The position numbers and the translations under genes are program-made. A stretch of 64,000 nucleotides of DNA, from positions 47,519,364-47,583,363 of the forward strand of contig NC_030382.2 in the NCBI RefSeq assembly GCF_001625215.2. Reading direction: 5' to 3'. Under the pieces are notes generated by a model. It searched no databases, was not told the DNA's origin, and saw only the letters and a list, made by a program, of their open reading frames with translations. How positions within the stretch are numbered: position 1 is the first letter of the stretch; the number at the start of each line of letters is the position of its first letter. The DNA is from Daucus carota subsp. sativus. Lineage: Eukaryota > Streptophyta > Magnoliopsida > Apiales > Apiaceae. Below, piece by piece: positions 1-11,600 of the stretch.

Positions 1-205
1 CTATATTTTTGACTAAAATCTACATGTATCATATAATTGAGAAAGATAATAAAAATTATACCATTAAAAAGTATATTTAGTCTATTTTAATATGCAACTT
101 TCGGATCTTAAAAATAATGAATGGATAATTTTAATGTTTAGTAAAAAATTGGCCAATTTGACCCCTCAAATATTAAAATGGACATGTAAAAGGGGACGGA
201 GGGAG
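1..205. mobile_element. Stowaway-type MITE, cut by the window edge
   Basis: The right terminus GGGGACGGAGGGAG is followed by TA at 206-207. That is the end signature of Stowaway (Tc1/mariner-like) MITEs. The interior is AT-rich, as in the other Stowaway copies of this window. The left end lies outside the window or is too worn to see. Confidence 0.55.
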
Positions 206-571
206 TATATTTCTACTATCATTTTCATCAAATAATTTATTTGCCCCCATGGTTGAGGTGTTCCATACTACCCTAGTAAATATATGGTCATTAGACATCT
301 CTCTTAAAGGAAAAACAAATACATGAGAAGAATGCTTATCTTGAATCTTCTCGTTTTTTTAAATGAAGAAGTAAAATAAATGTAGTGTTTATCATCAACA
401 TAAGCAAATAAGTTAGCTAGTTCGCCACATATATTCTAACTTTAGAAAAAATTTGAATACATTTACATATTTCATGTGACCAACTTTGTTGTGTATGGCG
501 AGTTTGAGTTTATCACAAGTTCGAAAACATCACTTTTACTCGAATAATGATAACTATTAAACAAAACTAGC

Positions 572-673
572 CACGTGGTAGAAAAACTTAAACACTTGTA
601 ACAAACACTCGTGCATGTGTGCCACGTGTTCATCTTTACATGTCAAGCTAGCATGTCTATGACACTATAAAAA
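572..673 (+). promoter_or_regulatory. Seed/ABA-type promoter: two G-boxes, RY element, TATA box
   Basis: Two CACGTG G-boxes lie at 572-577 and 623-628; the second sits in TGCCACGTGT, a good ABA-response element. An RY core TGCATG lies at 612-617 and a TATA box (TATAAAAA) at 666-673, about 100 bp before the ATG at 771. ABRE plus RY is the usual combination in seed-maturation promoters bound by bZIP and B3 (ABI3/FUS3) factors. The motifs are seen; seed expression is inferred. Confidence 0.6.
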
Positions 674-770
674 GGACACACTATTATATACAAACCACCA
701 TCAAAGAAAACAAGATTTCCTTTCTACATAAAATACTCTTTTAGTACCCGTGCTAAGTTCTCAAAGGAAA

Positions 771-1633
771 ATGTATTTCAAGATCCATCTTTTATTCCTA
801 CTAATTTCCTTGCTTGCTGCAGATTTCTTGCATACTACTTCAGGTACACACATCATAAAGGATCAATAGATATATAATATCATTAATTATAAGTACATGT
901 ATACAGTATAATATGTTAGATGATCTAGATTTTTTTATATTATAATCTTATTTAAAATAACATTATATAATTATTTGTGTTTTTAAATGATACAGGATCC
1001 CAACTGCTTAATGAAAAGCAATTTGAAGACCAAGCATGCGTAGTAGTTGGAGGACAACAAGTTTGTGGCCAGCCTTCAAGACGTCAACAACCTGGTGGGC
1101 GACAAGTCCAACAACCAAGTATCCCTAAACGACAACAACCTGGTGGACAACAAGGTAGTCAATATGGAAGGAACCCACATCAATGTGACAATATAGTTGG
1201 AGGACAACAATCATGTGGCCAACAACAAGGACAACTAGGTGGAAGTCAACAAGGACAAGGACAACATGGTAGCCAACAAGGACAACTAGGTGGAAGTCAA
1301 CAAGGACAAGGACAACATGGTAGCCAACAAGGACAACTAGGTGGAAGTCAACAAGGACAAGGACAACAAGGTAGCCAACAAGGACAATCACAAGGACAAC
1401 TAGGTGGAAGTCAACATGGAGGAGACCAAAAACAATGTGGCAATATAGTAGGAGGACAACAACAATGTCAGGGACAACAAGGTAAACAAGGACAAGGACA
1501 ACAAGGTAGCCAACAAGGTAAGCAAGGACAAGGACAACAAGGTAGCCAACAAGGACAAGGTGGAAACAACCCATGTCAAGATGGATACCAACAAGGTCCA
1601 TATGGTCAACAACCTTGTCATAAACATGAGTGA
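771..1633 (+). CDS. Secreted Gln/Gly-rich repeat protein (236 aa)
   Basis: Two exons, 771-843 and 996-1633; the intron has GT-AG ends and phase 1. The start is the first ATG about 100 bp after the TATA box. Residues 1 to about 24 form a signal peptide (MYFKIHLLFLLISLLAADFL). The mature part is almost entirely Gln, Gly and Ser. A 17-residue unit (GQLGGSQQGQGQHGSQQ, 51 bp) occurs three times in tandem from 1229 to 1381, with shorter GQGQQGSQQGKQ repeats after it. Three copies of a Cys-bounded motif, C-x2/3-[IV]VGGQQ-x-C, punctuate the repeats, and the C-terminus carries one more Cys pair. There is no membrane segment after the signal peptide. I do not recognise a named family; it resembles low-complexity structural, wall or storage-like proteins. 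The promoter suggests seed or ABA expression. The tandem repeats make copy-number variation likely. Existence is well supported; function is unknown. Confidence 0.8.
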
Positions 1634-1847
1634 GCACAAAATTAAGCAAGTGATACTGTGTCAATTTCCGGTTTCAATAATGTTTACCCTAATAAAACAC
1701 GAACATATATGATTATATGTTCAGAATAAAGAATGTTATAAGTAATCACTTTTTTCTTAATAAAATGGTATGTTTGTATGAAAGTATGTTTGTATGAAAG
1801 TTTTTGTGATTTTAATCTAATTTTGATAGTGGAAAAAATGAGATTAT

Positions 1848-2019
1848 GCCCGCAAGGGTTGGTTCAGCTGGTTAAAAAGGGGACTTGTATCCTCCTAGTC
1901 ACAGGTTCGATTCCCGAAATGAGGAGAATTTGTGATTATGCCTCCTGGATCAAAGTTTGTCGCTTAAGTGCGGTTTACCTGATTCACGTAGTTTGCAGCG
2001 GGTTCCTACGTTAAAGTAA
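1848..2019 (+). mobile_element. tRNA-derived SINE with 15-bp target-site duplication
   Basis: A pol III box A (GGTTCAGCTGGTTA, about 1861-1874) and a box B (GGTTCGATTCC) about 40 bp later mark a tRNA-like head. A non-tRNA body follows, ending in an A-rich tract. The element is flanked by a 15-bp duplication, AAAAAATGAGATTAT at 1833-1847 and AAAAAATGGGATTAT at 2020-2034, with one mismatch. A truncated relative lies at 44005-44100. Open reading frames crossing it are not genes. Confidence 0.85.
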
Positions 2020-2252
2020 AAAAAATGGGATTATATAGAAAAATCCAAGGAAACAACTTATATTGATTAATTATAAAAAAAAAGTATTGATATTTGAAAA
2101 GTCAAACTTTTCTATCATGATACGAATATAGATTTGAAACTTGAATCCATTCATACATGTAAGATCATGACATGTATGGATAAACCTTATTCATATTTAA
2201 TGAGTCGAATAAACTTTTAGGAACGAGTCGATAAATTTTTTTCATACCCAAT

Positions 2253-2687
2253 CAGTGGCGGATACAGGATTTAATATATGGTGTGTCACTAATCCGACCT
2301 TTCATCTTGTCACTACTCAACAAGCAAATAAAGCAATGAATTTTATTAAATTATTCTACTGTGACATTTTCATAAACACGTTGTAAACTCAATTTTTGTG
2401 TCAAAGTGTATATTTTTTGAAATTTGAGAAACCCAAATTTAAGCAAGACAATTTAGACCATGTATATGTGGAGTTTGAAAGATAGATAGATGGATTTTTA
2501 AATTAAATCCGATCTTTCGAGTCTGGAAAAGTGAAAGAGCACAAGTACGCGAGCAGTATGAAATATAGAGTTTAACATTTTTTATGAATACTGCTCAAGG
2601 AGGACACATATATATACTAGAATATTATTTTTTTTAAATAATGGTGTGTCACGTGACACACCATTCCATACTATACATCCGCCCCTG
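2253..2687. mobile_element. hAT-type MITE, 435 bp, 8-bp TSD
   Basis: The left end begins CAGTGGCGGATACAGG. The right end, read inverted, begins CAGGGGCGGATGTATAG, and both arms continue into ATGGTGTGTCAC. The exact 8-bp duplication TACCCAAT flanks it at 2245-2252 and 2688-2695. An 8-bp TSD and CAGNGGCGGA termini are typical of hAT elements. There is no transposase coding capacity, so it is non-autonomous. The exact TSD suggests fairly recent insertion. Confidence 0.9.
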
Positions 2688-3136
2688 TACCCAATGACTT
2701 CTTTAAGTTCGTTAGAACCGGTTCATGTGATCTTCTTGGAGCAGGTTATGCGCATAAGCACAACCATAAATGTGCTAGTACATAAATTTTACTTTTTAAT
2801 TTCTAAAAATGATCCACACCCATTCATTTTGGGTCTATATTTGTTCGAATTATATATTTCGCTAATTAAATACGTCTGCACAAAAAAGTATTATATGAAA
2901 TCTGAAATAGTATAATCAACCCCGAATAATATTCAAATAAATGATAAAATTATATTCATTTATTTTCTATACAGTTTTCACTTTGGGGTCCCATCATTTC
3001 TATACATACCAAAAATAGTAACTTTTAATAATATAAAATACCATCATATCTATTACTTTTTTCCACTATCTCTATTTTATAATAATATAAAACACTATTA
3101 CATGTGCTACTTTGATCCACTATCTCAAATCTATTA

Positions 3137-3374
3137 CTCCCTCTGTTTCAATTTACATGTCCGCTTTTAATAAAAAAAAAATTCTTTCAGTTTAGTTGTC
3201 CACTTCAACTTTCATTAATATATAATTATATTTCCAAAATCAATTCTACGCCACACATCTTTTATTTATATTTCCTAGATCAACTTCACTCCACATATTG
3301 TGGTCATTTAATGTATTAATTTATGAAACTGTGTGAATTTTTGAAAGTAAACATCTAATTTGAAACGGAGGAAG
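3137..3374. mobile_element. Stowaway MITE with an extra terminus beside it
   Basis: The left inverted repeat starts CTCCCTCTGTTTCAA after TA (3135-3136). The matching right repeat, inverted CTTCCTCCGTTTCAAATTAG, ends at 3374 before TA (3375-3376). The match extends over about 30 bp. A second Stowaway-like right end, GAGACGGAGGGAG, lies just outside at 3386-3398, again followed by TA. This could be a second insertion remnant or an older outer end. Confidence 0.8.
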
Positions 3375-3468
3375 TATAATTGATTGAGACGGAGGGAGTA
3401 TAGATTTTATAAATAAAATTTTTAATATATACTTAATATCGAAGTGTAACAAAATATATCACATAAAA

Positions 3469-3513
3469 TTTATTATTAACATTATCGTATTATACGATAA
3501 TGTTAATAATAAA
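3469..3513. repeat. Perfect 45-nt palindrome (22-bp arms, 1-nt centre)
   Basis: Positions 3469-3490 are the exact reverse complement of 3492-3513 around a single T at 3491. The arms contain ACATTATCGTAT. It lies 168 bp upstream of the p24 start codon and about 95 bp from a Stowaway MITE. Perfect arms imply recent origin or maintenance. It could be a mini foldback element. Confidence 0.9.
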
Positions 3514-3680
3514 AATAGAATTAAACCATTCAAATCTGTTTCAATTTTGGTTTGTAAATTTGCAAGTCTTGCTCCTATATCTCCTCTGCCCTGTCTTGAC
3601 AAATCCATACACAACTCAAGTTACACACACGCGACCTCGTACGTAAGTAAAGCTTTGTAGTTCGACCAGATTTACAAACC

Positions 3681-6600
3681 ATGGTACTAAAATTCTTGAT
3701 ATTTCTTGCTACGATTCATGGGTTTTTAACATCGATTACAGAGTCAGTTCGGTTTGATCTTGAATCGGGCAACACTAAATGCATTTCTGAAGATATCAAA
3801 TCCAACTCAATGACTGTTGGGAATTACAGGATTGTTAATCCTAGTGAACCCCATCATTTTCATCCCTCTTCTACTGAACAAGCTCATCAGCCTTTGCCTG
3901 AGTCTTATAAACTTACTGTCAGGGTAATTTTTTATTTTTTATTTTTCACCCTGTTTGTTATATTCCCCTTTTTGGGTTTTTGGGTTTGTGATGTTTTGTT
4001 TGTGATTTATTTTCGAGTTGGAATTTTAGTTGGATTGTGTGTTGTTCTTGTTAAATATAGAACTTTTACTTGGGTAAATTGGTTTTTTTTTTTACCAGGT
4101 ATTGACAATGAATGAAGTATATAGGATTTTAGTCTTTTTCATGGTATCTTTGATCAAGCAGGAAAATTAGTTGCTCTCCGATCTAAGGATGTGGTCTTTA
4201 AGAGGATTGGTTTTGCCATCCGTATGTGTGTAGTCAAACAAAGGCGGCTAATATATGTTTAATGTGGAGTTTAGGTATGATTATTGTTTGGGATGCTGAA
4301 GTATGTGTTACTGAATGCAGGTAACGTCTACGTCTGGAAATAGCTATCACTATGCGGATCATGTGCAGAATGGTCAGTTCAGTTTTCAGGCAGTGGAAGC
4401 TGGAGATTACATGGCTTGCTTTTGGGCTGTTGATCAGACTCCGCCCGCAACATTGACTATTGACTTTGATTGGAAGTCGGGTGTGGCCACCAAGGACTGG
4501 TCTAATGTTGCCAAGAAAGGATCTATTGATGTAAGCTGTCTCTCATTGTTTGTTTAATTTCATTTTGGATGACTGTTATAAGGCTGATCATTTGAAGGTA
4601 ATGGAATTGAAGGAGAATGAAATAATTTTCTAACTTTTAAATTATATATGGATACAAAGTTGTTCATATGGTAGAAAGCATCAAGTAATTGGAACAGAGT
4701 TTGGATTGTTAATTTTTGTAATATACTGATCATAGCAAAATCTTCTGTTAAGTTGTTAGTATGTTAGAACCTGTAGTATTTAAATGCCACTTGTTTTAGT
4801 TTTAGCAAGTTTTGGGTAATTCGTTGATACTGTCAAGCAGTGCACTATAATACACAACTAAACAATTTAGCAAATAAACAAGAACTGATTCAAATAATCC
4901 CTTCATTATTAACAAATATATTGGTGGCGAACTCGCTTTGGGGAAAAACCTTTGTCTATTCTATCCTATTACCCGGTACTCATCATCGATACTAGCAAAC
5001 AAATTGGATGGCCTCTTTATTACTATCGTTTATACTTAATTTTTTACATCTATGCTTTACCCGGGCCATTAAATTTACGAGTGTTACTGCTTAAAACCCT
5101 TGCCTCAAACAATATTCTGACCAGGAAACACTATATACTATTATTTTAAAGTGCTACTTAAATGGTATGTAGTCCTATTGAGCATCTTGAAACCTAAATT
5201 GTAAAATACAAATTTGATTTCTAACATACAACTGAAAGTAGTAAAAAAACTTATTAGAATGAAAGCACAAAGTATGGTTAATATATGACAAAAAAAAAGG
5301 GTATGGTTAATATAGTTAACAATTTACTCTCTTATTTGTTACCAGGCTATGGAAATAGAGGTGAAGAAATTGTATGAAACTGTTACATCCATCCACGAGG
5401 AGATGTTTTATCTTCGCGAAAGGTAATCATGAACTTATATTCCAATAAGAATGTCATTACTATGTACATATCATCACTTCTTTACAGCACTCGCGTCTTC
5501 ACTTTTTAGTTTCTAAAATGTCCTGCACTTTTTATTATGAAATCAACAAAGGCCGCCATTATACTAGTATGTGGATATTCCACTCCATTTGATTACTGAA
5601 CATCCTGGACCCCAAAATGTATTTGAATATTACCACTGCAGGCCTTGGATAATCAAAATTTCATCGATTAAGATGACAGGCTTGATCATGTAATGAATTA
5701 ACTTGGATTCACACAATAATAAGGAAGGAAACAACTTATATTACTCTTCAGCAAAGTCTGCTCACAATTACAGAATGAAAAATATAGCTACGATAGGGTT
5801 TATACTGCCTCAATTCGAGGAGAGGCTGCCTCCACGAGTAACAGAAAACACAAAACACTTTTCAATACCCTAACCCTCCTTCTCTTCTGCTTATATATTT
5901 TCCACCTTATCCATGTCATTTCCCTTTTTACCCCTCCTTTTAAAAGTCAGCAACGCAGGTTGACTCCGTGAATTCCTTGCAGATCATCAAAAGGTTTAAA
6001 GTTATTGTCCCAGACTCCTAGTACAGCAGCTTCTTTAATACCATTAAAACTCAAATTGTGTGGTATTTTTTATTACAATCTTTTTTTGGTGGCCTTCTCT
6101 AAACTCCCATGATGTGAGCAATTATCCAATTATTTTTGTTCATCTCCCTTACCCTAATCTTCTAATTAAGATACGAGTCAGGCTAATGTGGTTGTTGCTC
6201 TGAGTAGACAGTACTGTTATGGTTTTCCTGCCAAATGCCAATAACATATGTTATATAGAGTGGATAGTTTGCAAGGTTGCTAGCTAATTACTTTTGATAC
6301 TACTCTTATAATATACTGATAACATGCACAAACCATCATAAATCATTCATAATAGAGTGTTTGGAGGTCTTGAGTTCTGTAGACATGATAGCGAATGTTC
6401 AAGGATTAAAGTAAATACATTCCACACGGGCAAGTCATATAAAAGTCTACGTGATGCCTAGAGACTACAAGTCAAATTCATTTCAGTAATTTGTAAAATT
6501 TGTTGTGAGCTGACAAGGGACAGATCAAATATTTACATTTAACCCTTAGCTGATGCCTGAGAGACATTTTTTTTGACAACTGCTATCCATTTGCTTCAGG

Positions 6601-6744
6601 GAAGAAGAGATGCAAGAACTTAACAAGGCTACAAACTCAAAAATGGGATGGCTCAGTTTGCTGTCACTTATGATTTGCTTATCAGTTTCGGGTATGCAGT
6701 TATGGCATCTGAAGTCATTTTTCGAGAAGAAGAAGCTTATTTAA
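3681..6744 (+). CDS. p24-delta family cargo receptor (emp24/gp25L, GOLD domain)
   Basis: Four exons: 3681-3923, 4321-4530, 5346-5422 and 6600-6744, giving 224 aa. It is a type I membrane protein of COPI/COPII vesicles that selects cargo, including GPI-anchored proteins, for ER-Golgi transport. Visible features are a signal peptide (residues 1 to about 22), a lumenal GOLD domain (about 24-120) with two Cys, a coiled-coil stretch (about 145-190), one transmembrane segment (about 195-212, MGWLSLLSLMICLSVSGMQL) and a short tail with FF and the dilysine ER-retrieval signal KKLI at the end. Length and layout fit the plant p24-delta subfamily. The introns at 3924-4320 and 5423-6599 hold no other gene that I see. 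The reading frame is intact throughout. Confidence 0.95.
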
Positions 6745-6872
6745 CAGAAGTTACGTATCACCGGTAGTCTGCAGTATTTAATACTTAATAGTAAAATTTA
6801 TGTTGCACGTTACACAGTGGTTTGGTTTGTAAATTGTATTTTAAGTAAAGACCGAAGACTTGAAGACTTTGT

Positions 6873-7076
6873 GCCTGTTTGGCCACGGAAAAGTACTTTT
6901 ATTTTAAAAGAGTTGCCTTCTTCTTTTCTTGATCCGTTTAAGTAAAAAAGCAGGAGAAGCTTCTTTCCCAAACACTTTATTCAAGTCTTAACTTGTTTCC
7001 AACTTTTACTTCACTTTTTTACTTTAATCAATAAGCACTAATTTTAAATCCACCCAACAGCTTCTTTACCAAACAA
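6873..7076. mobile_element. Degraded terminal-inverted-repeat element (CTGTTTGGCC type)
   Basis: The left end GTGCCTGTTTGGCCACGG and the inverted right end GTTTGGTAAAGAAGCTG resemble a better-preserved element at 44226-44472 and share its interior wording (AAGCACT...CTTATT). It is short and non-coding. I could not find a convincing target-site duplication, so ends are approximate. The rest of 6745-7500 is AT-rich spacer. Confidence 0.4.
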
Positions 7077-7596
7077 CTTAATTGTTTTTGAATTTTACGT
7101 TGTTCTTTAACTTCTGGTAATGTAACTTACAATTATTCTTTACTCATAATTTATAGACAAATGCACAATAAATTTTAAAATTCATTGTCACTTTAATTTA
7201 ATTTAGACGCTTTTTGGGAATATAAATTGTCAAATTAAGAATAAATTTTGAAAAAAAAAATATATTCACATATATTTTAAAAAAGTATTATTAATAAAAT
7301 ATATCATATTTATTATTTAATAAAAATAAATATTTATTTTTTTAAAAAGTGTATCTTCATATATTATTTTTGAAAAATAAAATTCACAATCGTCATTCCT
7401 CAATTTACTAAACAGCCCAGAATACAAACTTTTTGTTTTAAATAAATGAAAGACCCGAATCCAATTATTAGGATTTAGCGCGTTACAACTTGTAACTTAC
7501 AAGTAACAGAGGTAGAAAAAGGGGGGAATCATAAACCCTAACATCCAGTACACACACGTCCATCTACAAAACCTCCCTGTGTGTTGATTTCTCAGA

Positions 7597-8145
7597 ATGT
7601 CTAAAACGAGAGTTTTTGTGTTGTTCATGTTCTACTTATCAGTCACCAGCTGTTTCTTCCTGGTGTCAAAATGGGCCAGTCAAAACACTGTCAAGCCCAT
7701 TAATCCCTGGAAGCGAATTGACGTGGTGATCACATTGCTTCTCGCTGCCCCCGTGTTGTTTCTCGTTCAAGTGCTGCCTCGTAAGGGGGCGATCACTTCT
7801 TTCTTAACCAAATTTCAGACCCTCGGTGACCATTTTACCCTCAGTGGTTTGATGATTGTTTTGGGGAGTTTGGCTCATAGGTATCTGATGAAGGACCCGG
7901 GGAGGATCGAAGCGTGGCTTCTCTGTTTTATGTTTCTGGCGTTAGTGCTCTTCATTGTCTTGCATGCTACCAAGGAGGTATCCAACCATATGTGTGGCAT
8001 GTTGTTTTTTCAGCAATTCAGTTTGGTAGTAGCTAATCTTGTTAAACGTGATTACGCGTCTGCCATTGCTTGTGCTGTCACTGGCTCTGTTTGCTTCGTT
8101 GTTCTGCGTACTGAATTTGGAGGAGCTGAGGTGATTGCTGGTTGA
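7597..8145 (+). CDS. Small multi-pass membrane protein of unknown function (182 aa)
   Basis: A single-exon gene. The ATG is the first in the transcript-like region after a typical C/A-rich leader. Hydrophobic segments lie near residues 5-23, 42-61, 81-96, 104-123 and 155-170, giving about four or five membrane spans linked by short basic loops (RKGAITSFL, KRDYAS). A basic Trp-containing segment (NPWKRIDV) precedes the second span. Codon use and GC content (higher than the flanks) are those of a real gene. I do not recognise the family. It lies between p24 and VIK, 850 bp after the p24 stop, on the same strand as p24. Function is unknown; the membrane location is inferred from hydrophobicity. 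Confidence 0.8.
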   Translation: MSKTRVFVLFMFYLSVTSCFFLVSKWASQNTVKPINPWKRIDVVITLLLAAPVLFLVQVLPRKGAITSFLTKFQTLGDHFTLSGLMIVLGSLAHRYLMKDPGRIEAWLLCFMFLALVLFIVLHATKEVSNHMCGMLFFQQFSLVVANLVKRDYASAIACAVTGSVCFVVLRTEFGGAEVIAG

Positions 8146-8661
8146 GCTCAGCTGTGTTCATGTGTATGTTCATATTTGTAAGAAGTAGTACTAGTTAAGT
8201 ACTGGGTTTATATGGAATTGTCTGAGACTTGAGTTTTTTTGTTTTTTTTTGCTAAGAGAGACTTGAGTTTATATGGTTGTAATAGTGCTTGTTTTCATCA
8301 GTGTTTTACTCTGGCAAATTTAGTTCATTCTAATCTTATTAAGGAAATTAGGGATCTCAGTTTGTAACTCCTCTCTGCCTAAATTTTTACAATTCTACCT
8401 AATTCTACACAACCATATATATTTCATGAGAATACTAACTATATTGACCATCAAACCAATCGACTCTGGACTAAAGATTCAAAAGATGCAGGATATTAGT
8501 ATTGAACAACTTGTTTCAAGATTGCTTGTTTCAGAAAAATTGAAAATGAATTAGGTTATACATGGAAAATTTTCAAAATAATTTTATATATTCTACATGA
8601 TTCTTCTAAACACTTGAAGACATATATTTATGCCCTGTGGGCGATTTTATCAGCCTCTGCA

Positions 8662-11600
8662 TCATGATGTTGGGTCATGCTTGACGTGTGAAGAAGTAAA
8701 GATTTTCCAGTGGTGATCTGATGGTAGAGTTTCTTTAATTTTTTCAAGCCTTTTGAGGATATCCAGGAACGAAGGTCTCTTGTTCATATCTGCTGCCCAG
8801 CAATGTTCCGTCAACCTGAATAGAGGTCAATGGTACAGGAATTAGTACCTATACTTATGTGAAACACAAAGAAGTGCAAACCTAATGATCCATTAAGCTT
8901 AGCTATTTAGAAATCACATACATATCTGAAATTTTGTAGAGTCATACACACTATATATCGATAAACTTACTCTCTTAGTTCTTGAGTATAGCCTTTTGCC
9001 CTAAACATAGGCCTGTGTCCTTCTGCCGCATATTTGGCTGCTTCATAAGGTTCATGGTGTGATAATGGTGGATCGCCTTCTAACATCTGCAACAAAATAC
9101 TTGATCTGCTAAGCAGAGTTGAATGATTTGCTTTATAATCTTTTCCAGAATATCAAGAACGAAAATATTACCTCATACAGTATCATTGCAAAAGAGTAAA
9201 CGTCAACCTTCTTATCATATTTACGATGCTTGAAGACCTCAGGAGCCATGTACCGGTCTGTTTGTTTCCATCAAGGAGATATTCCCACATAACAGAAGAA
9301 AAAAGTGAGAATAAGTGTAAAGTTATTCTAACAGGAGAAAGTACCACAGTATAAAACAAACACTCACAACTTCCAGTCTCGCCGGTCATTTTGTACACAT
9401 CATGAGAATTTTTCACCTTGATAAGCTTGCTTAGTCCGAAGTCTCCAACTTTTAAGTGGTCAGCACTGGAGTTGACCAGAAGAACATTTCTGAAAAAGTC
9501 ACCAGTCAGAACATATATACAGACAATAGTACACTTCTACCACCAATTCGTCTATACTCCTGTGCAGTTCTGTTGCACTGTCGACATGTAAACTCTCAAA
9601 AATAGAAGCAAACAAACCTCGGTTTTAAGTCTCTGTGTATTATGACATTCGGCTCATTGTGAAGATAAGCAATGCCTCTACAAATCAAAATTTATAATTC
9701 AGTACTAATTTATAATTCAATTGCAAAAAAAAATAAAAATAGCTAACAACCTACTTCAAGTTAGATCACATGAAATTGCTAATAAACTGAAAAGTACAAA
9801 AGGAAAAATTGAAGCACACTCCATTCATAATTCAAGAGAAAGTTGGAATTTTTATTTATTTTTATCTATCCTCTTAAAATTTGGACCATCGTGGTTCTGC
9901 TTTAATCTATGACCACATCGAACTAACAGTTGGTACTACTTGGATGGTAGTTGGTATTGTGACTAACCTGCAATAGCCTTGAGGATGACAGATACTTTTA
10001 AACTGAACGACAACATAGCAGAAGTGACTGTGTACAAGTCATTTTGATGGATATAATATATGTCATCACAATTTGGTCAACTCAAGGTTTGGATTTGACT
10101 GAGTACTTGTCTGCTGAATCTTGTATTCTTGTGGTGCACCACATAATACTTCAATCAAAGCTACAATATAATTTTTAGTTTACAAGGATGTAAAAAGCAC
10201 CTCTCTCCATTGTTCTGATACAAATCAACTTCTTTTTGTTCACATGATTTTATAATGCAACAGTTACCATAGGCCAAGTTAAGATCCACTTGTTTCCCCT
10301 AACACCAGGCTGAAAATATACCTGGATCTCTCACCAGGAAACTGGAAGCCTGGGGAGAGCGTTATCTCAAGTTCTATATGCAAAAAAATTATTGTTTCTA
10401 CAATTGAAGTACTTAAATGACTTGTGCTTCAATTTTCTACAATTGAAGTAATTAAACTTTATAATAAAAAAACAAAAAATCACAAGAGATAACAGAAACT
10501 TAAAAAGACAAAGATCCAAATACCTGGCGATGTCTAATGCAAAGCTGACAGCTGTTGATGGACTAAGTGCACCCTTTCCCTTTAGATACTGATGGAGATC
10601 ACCCTATAACCATACATACGATGAAAATTATATGGACTACTGGACATATCTTAGTTTGGAGAAGCAAAAAGATATCATGCAAATTTTCCCTTATTTAGTA
10701 TGTGTGACATACATGACATGCCTAGTACAAACTTATACTGCTTGTATCCCACAATTTCACTTGTAAAGTAAGAAAATGGTAAATAAAGAAGAAATGTGAC
10801 ATATTATATACAGAATGACTTTAGATTCAACAGTATATATGATAATACTAAAACCACTGTATAAAACATATGGAAATCGACTTACCCCTCGCAAAAATTC
10901 AGTAATTAACATTAACGGCTTCCTATCAGTAACTGCTCCAAGAAATTGCACTATATTTGGGTGGCGAAGCTTCACTAGCAAATTCACCTCGTGCCTGAAG
11001 TCCTGACTGCATTATCAAAGAGAGATGAAAATGAAGGACCTTACGAGGACTGCACTGGTAGTGGTAACAGAACTTCTTAAAGTTTATAAAATACTAATGA
11101 CAGCATTCTTTAATGACCAACAAAGTCAGTCAGAAATATAGGACAAATGATAATCTATTTCATATCCCATTGCTCCAAATACTTGAACAACATATTCCCA
11201 GTACCTCTTTTCCAGGATATTTGCCCTCTGTCGACTCTTTGAGTTGAATTTACCAATGTCATAATAAATCATTAAGCATATAACTGAATTTTGACATGCT
11301 AATATTGATGTTATACCAAACTGCAAGTAGTTTTTCATGGTCATATTTGCTCTGCAAAATATTTATATCAGATATGAATTTGTCGAGTAAGACTAGAAGA
11401 TATTTTACATAAAAGTAACTAGAGGACTTTATCCATTTCCAACGTAGGCTTATTATTTTTATACTTTCTAGGCCATGGAAAAGATGCCTGATTTTTTTTG
11501 TAAAATACAAAGGTACAAGGTCATCCATCATCTACGGTGGAGCTGAAGGAATATATACCAGGAAAAAAAAAGTAAGAACAAGAAAGAGCACTCACATTAC

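Noticed and set aside
1125-1664. Long open frames on the minus strand across the Gln/Gly repeat gene (179 and 79 aa)
   Set aside because: They are the antisense shadow of a repetitive CAA/GGA-rich coding region; they give Val/Leu-rich repeats with no independent start or splice signals.
1778-2014. 78-aa frame
   Set aside because: It crosses the SINE, including box A and box B, and has no protein similarity.
2646-2915. 89-aa frame after the hAT MITE
   Set aside because: It begins inside the transposon terminus and runs into AT-rich DNA; no coding signature.
5740-5990. Possible repeat fragment inside the third p24 intron
   Set aside because: The wording differs from the surroundings, but no inverted or direct ends were found.
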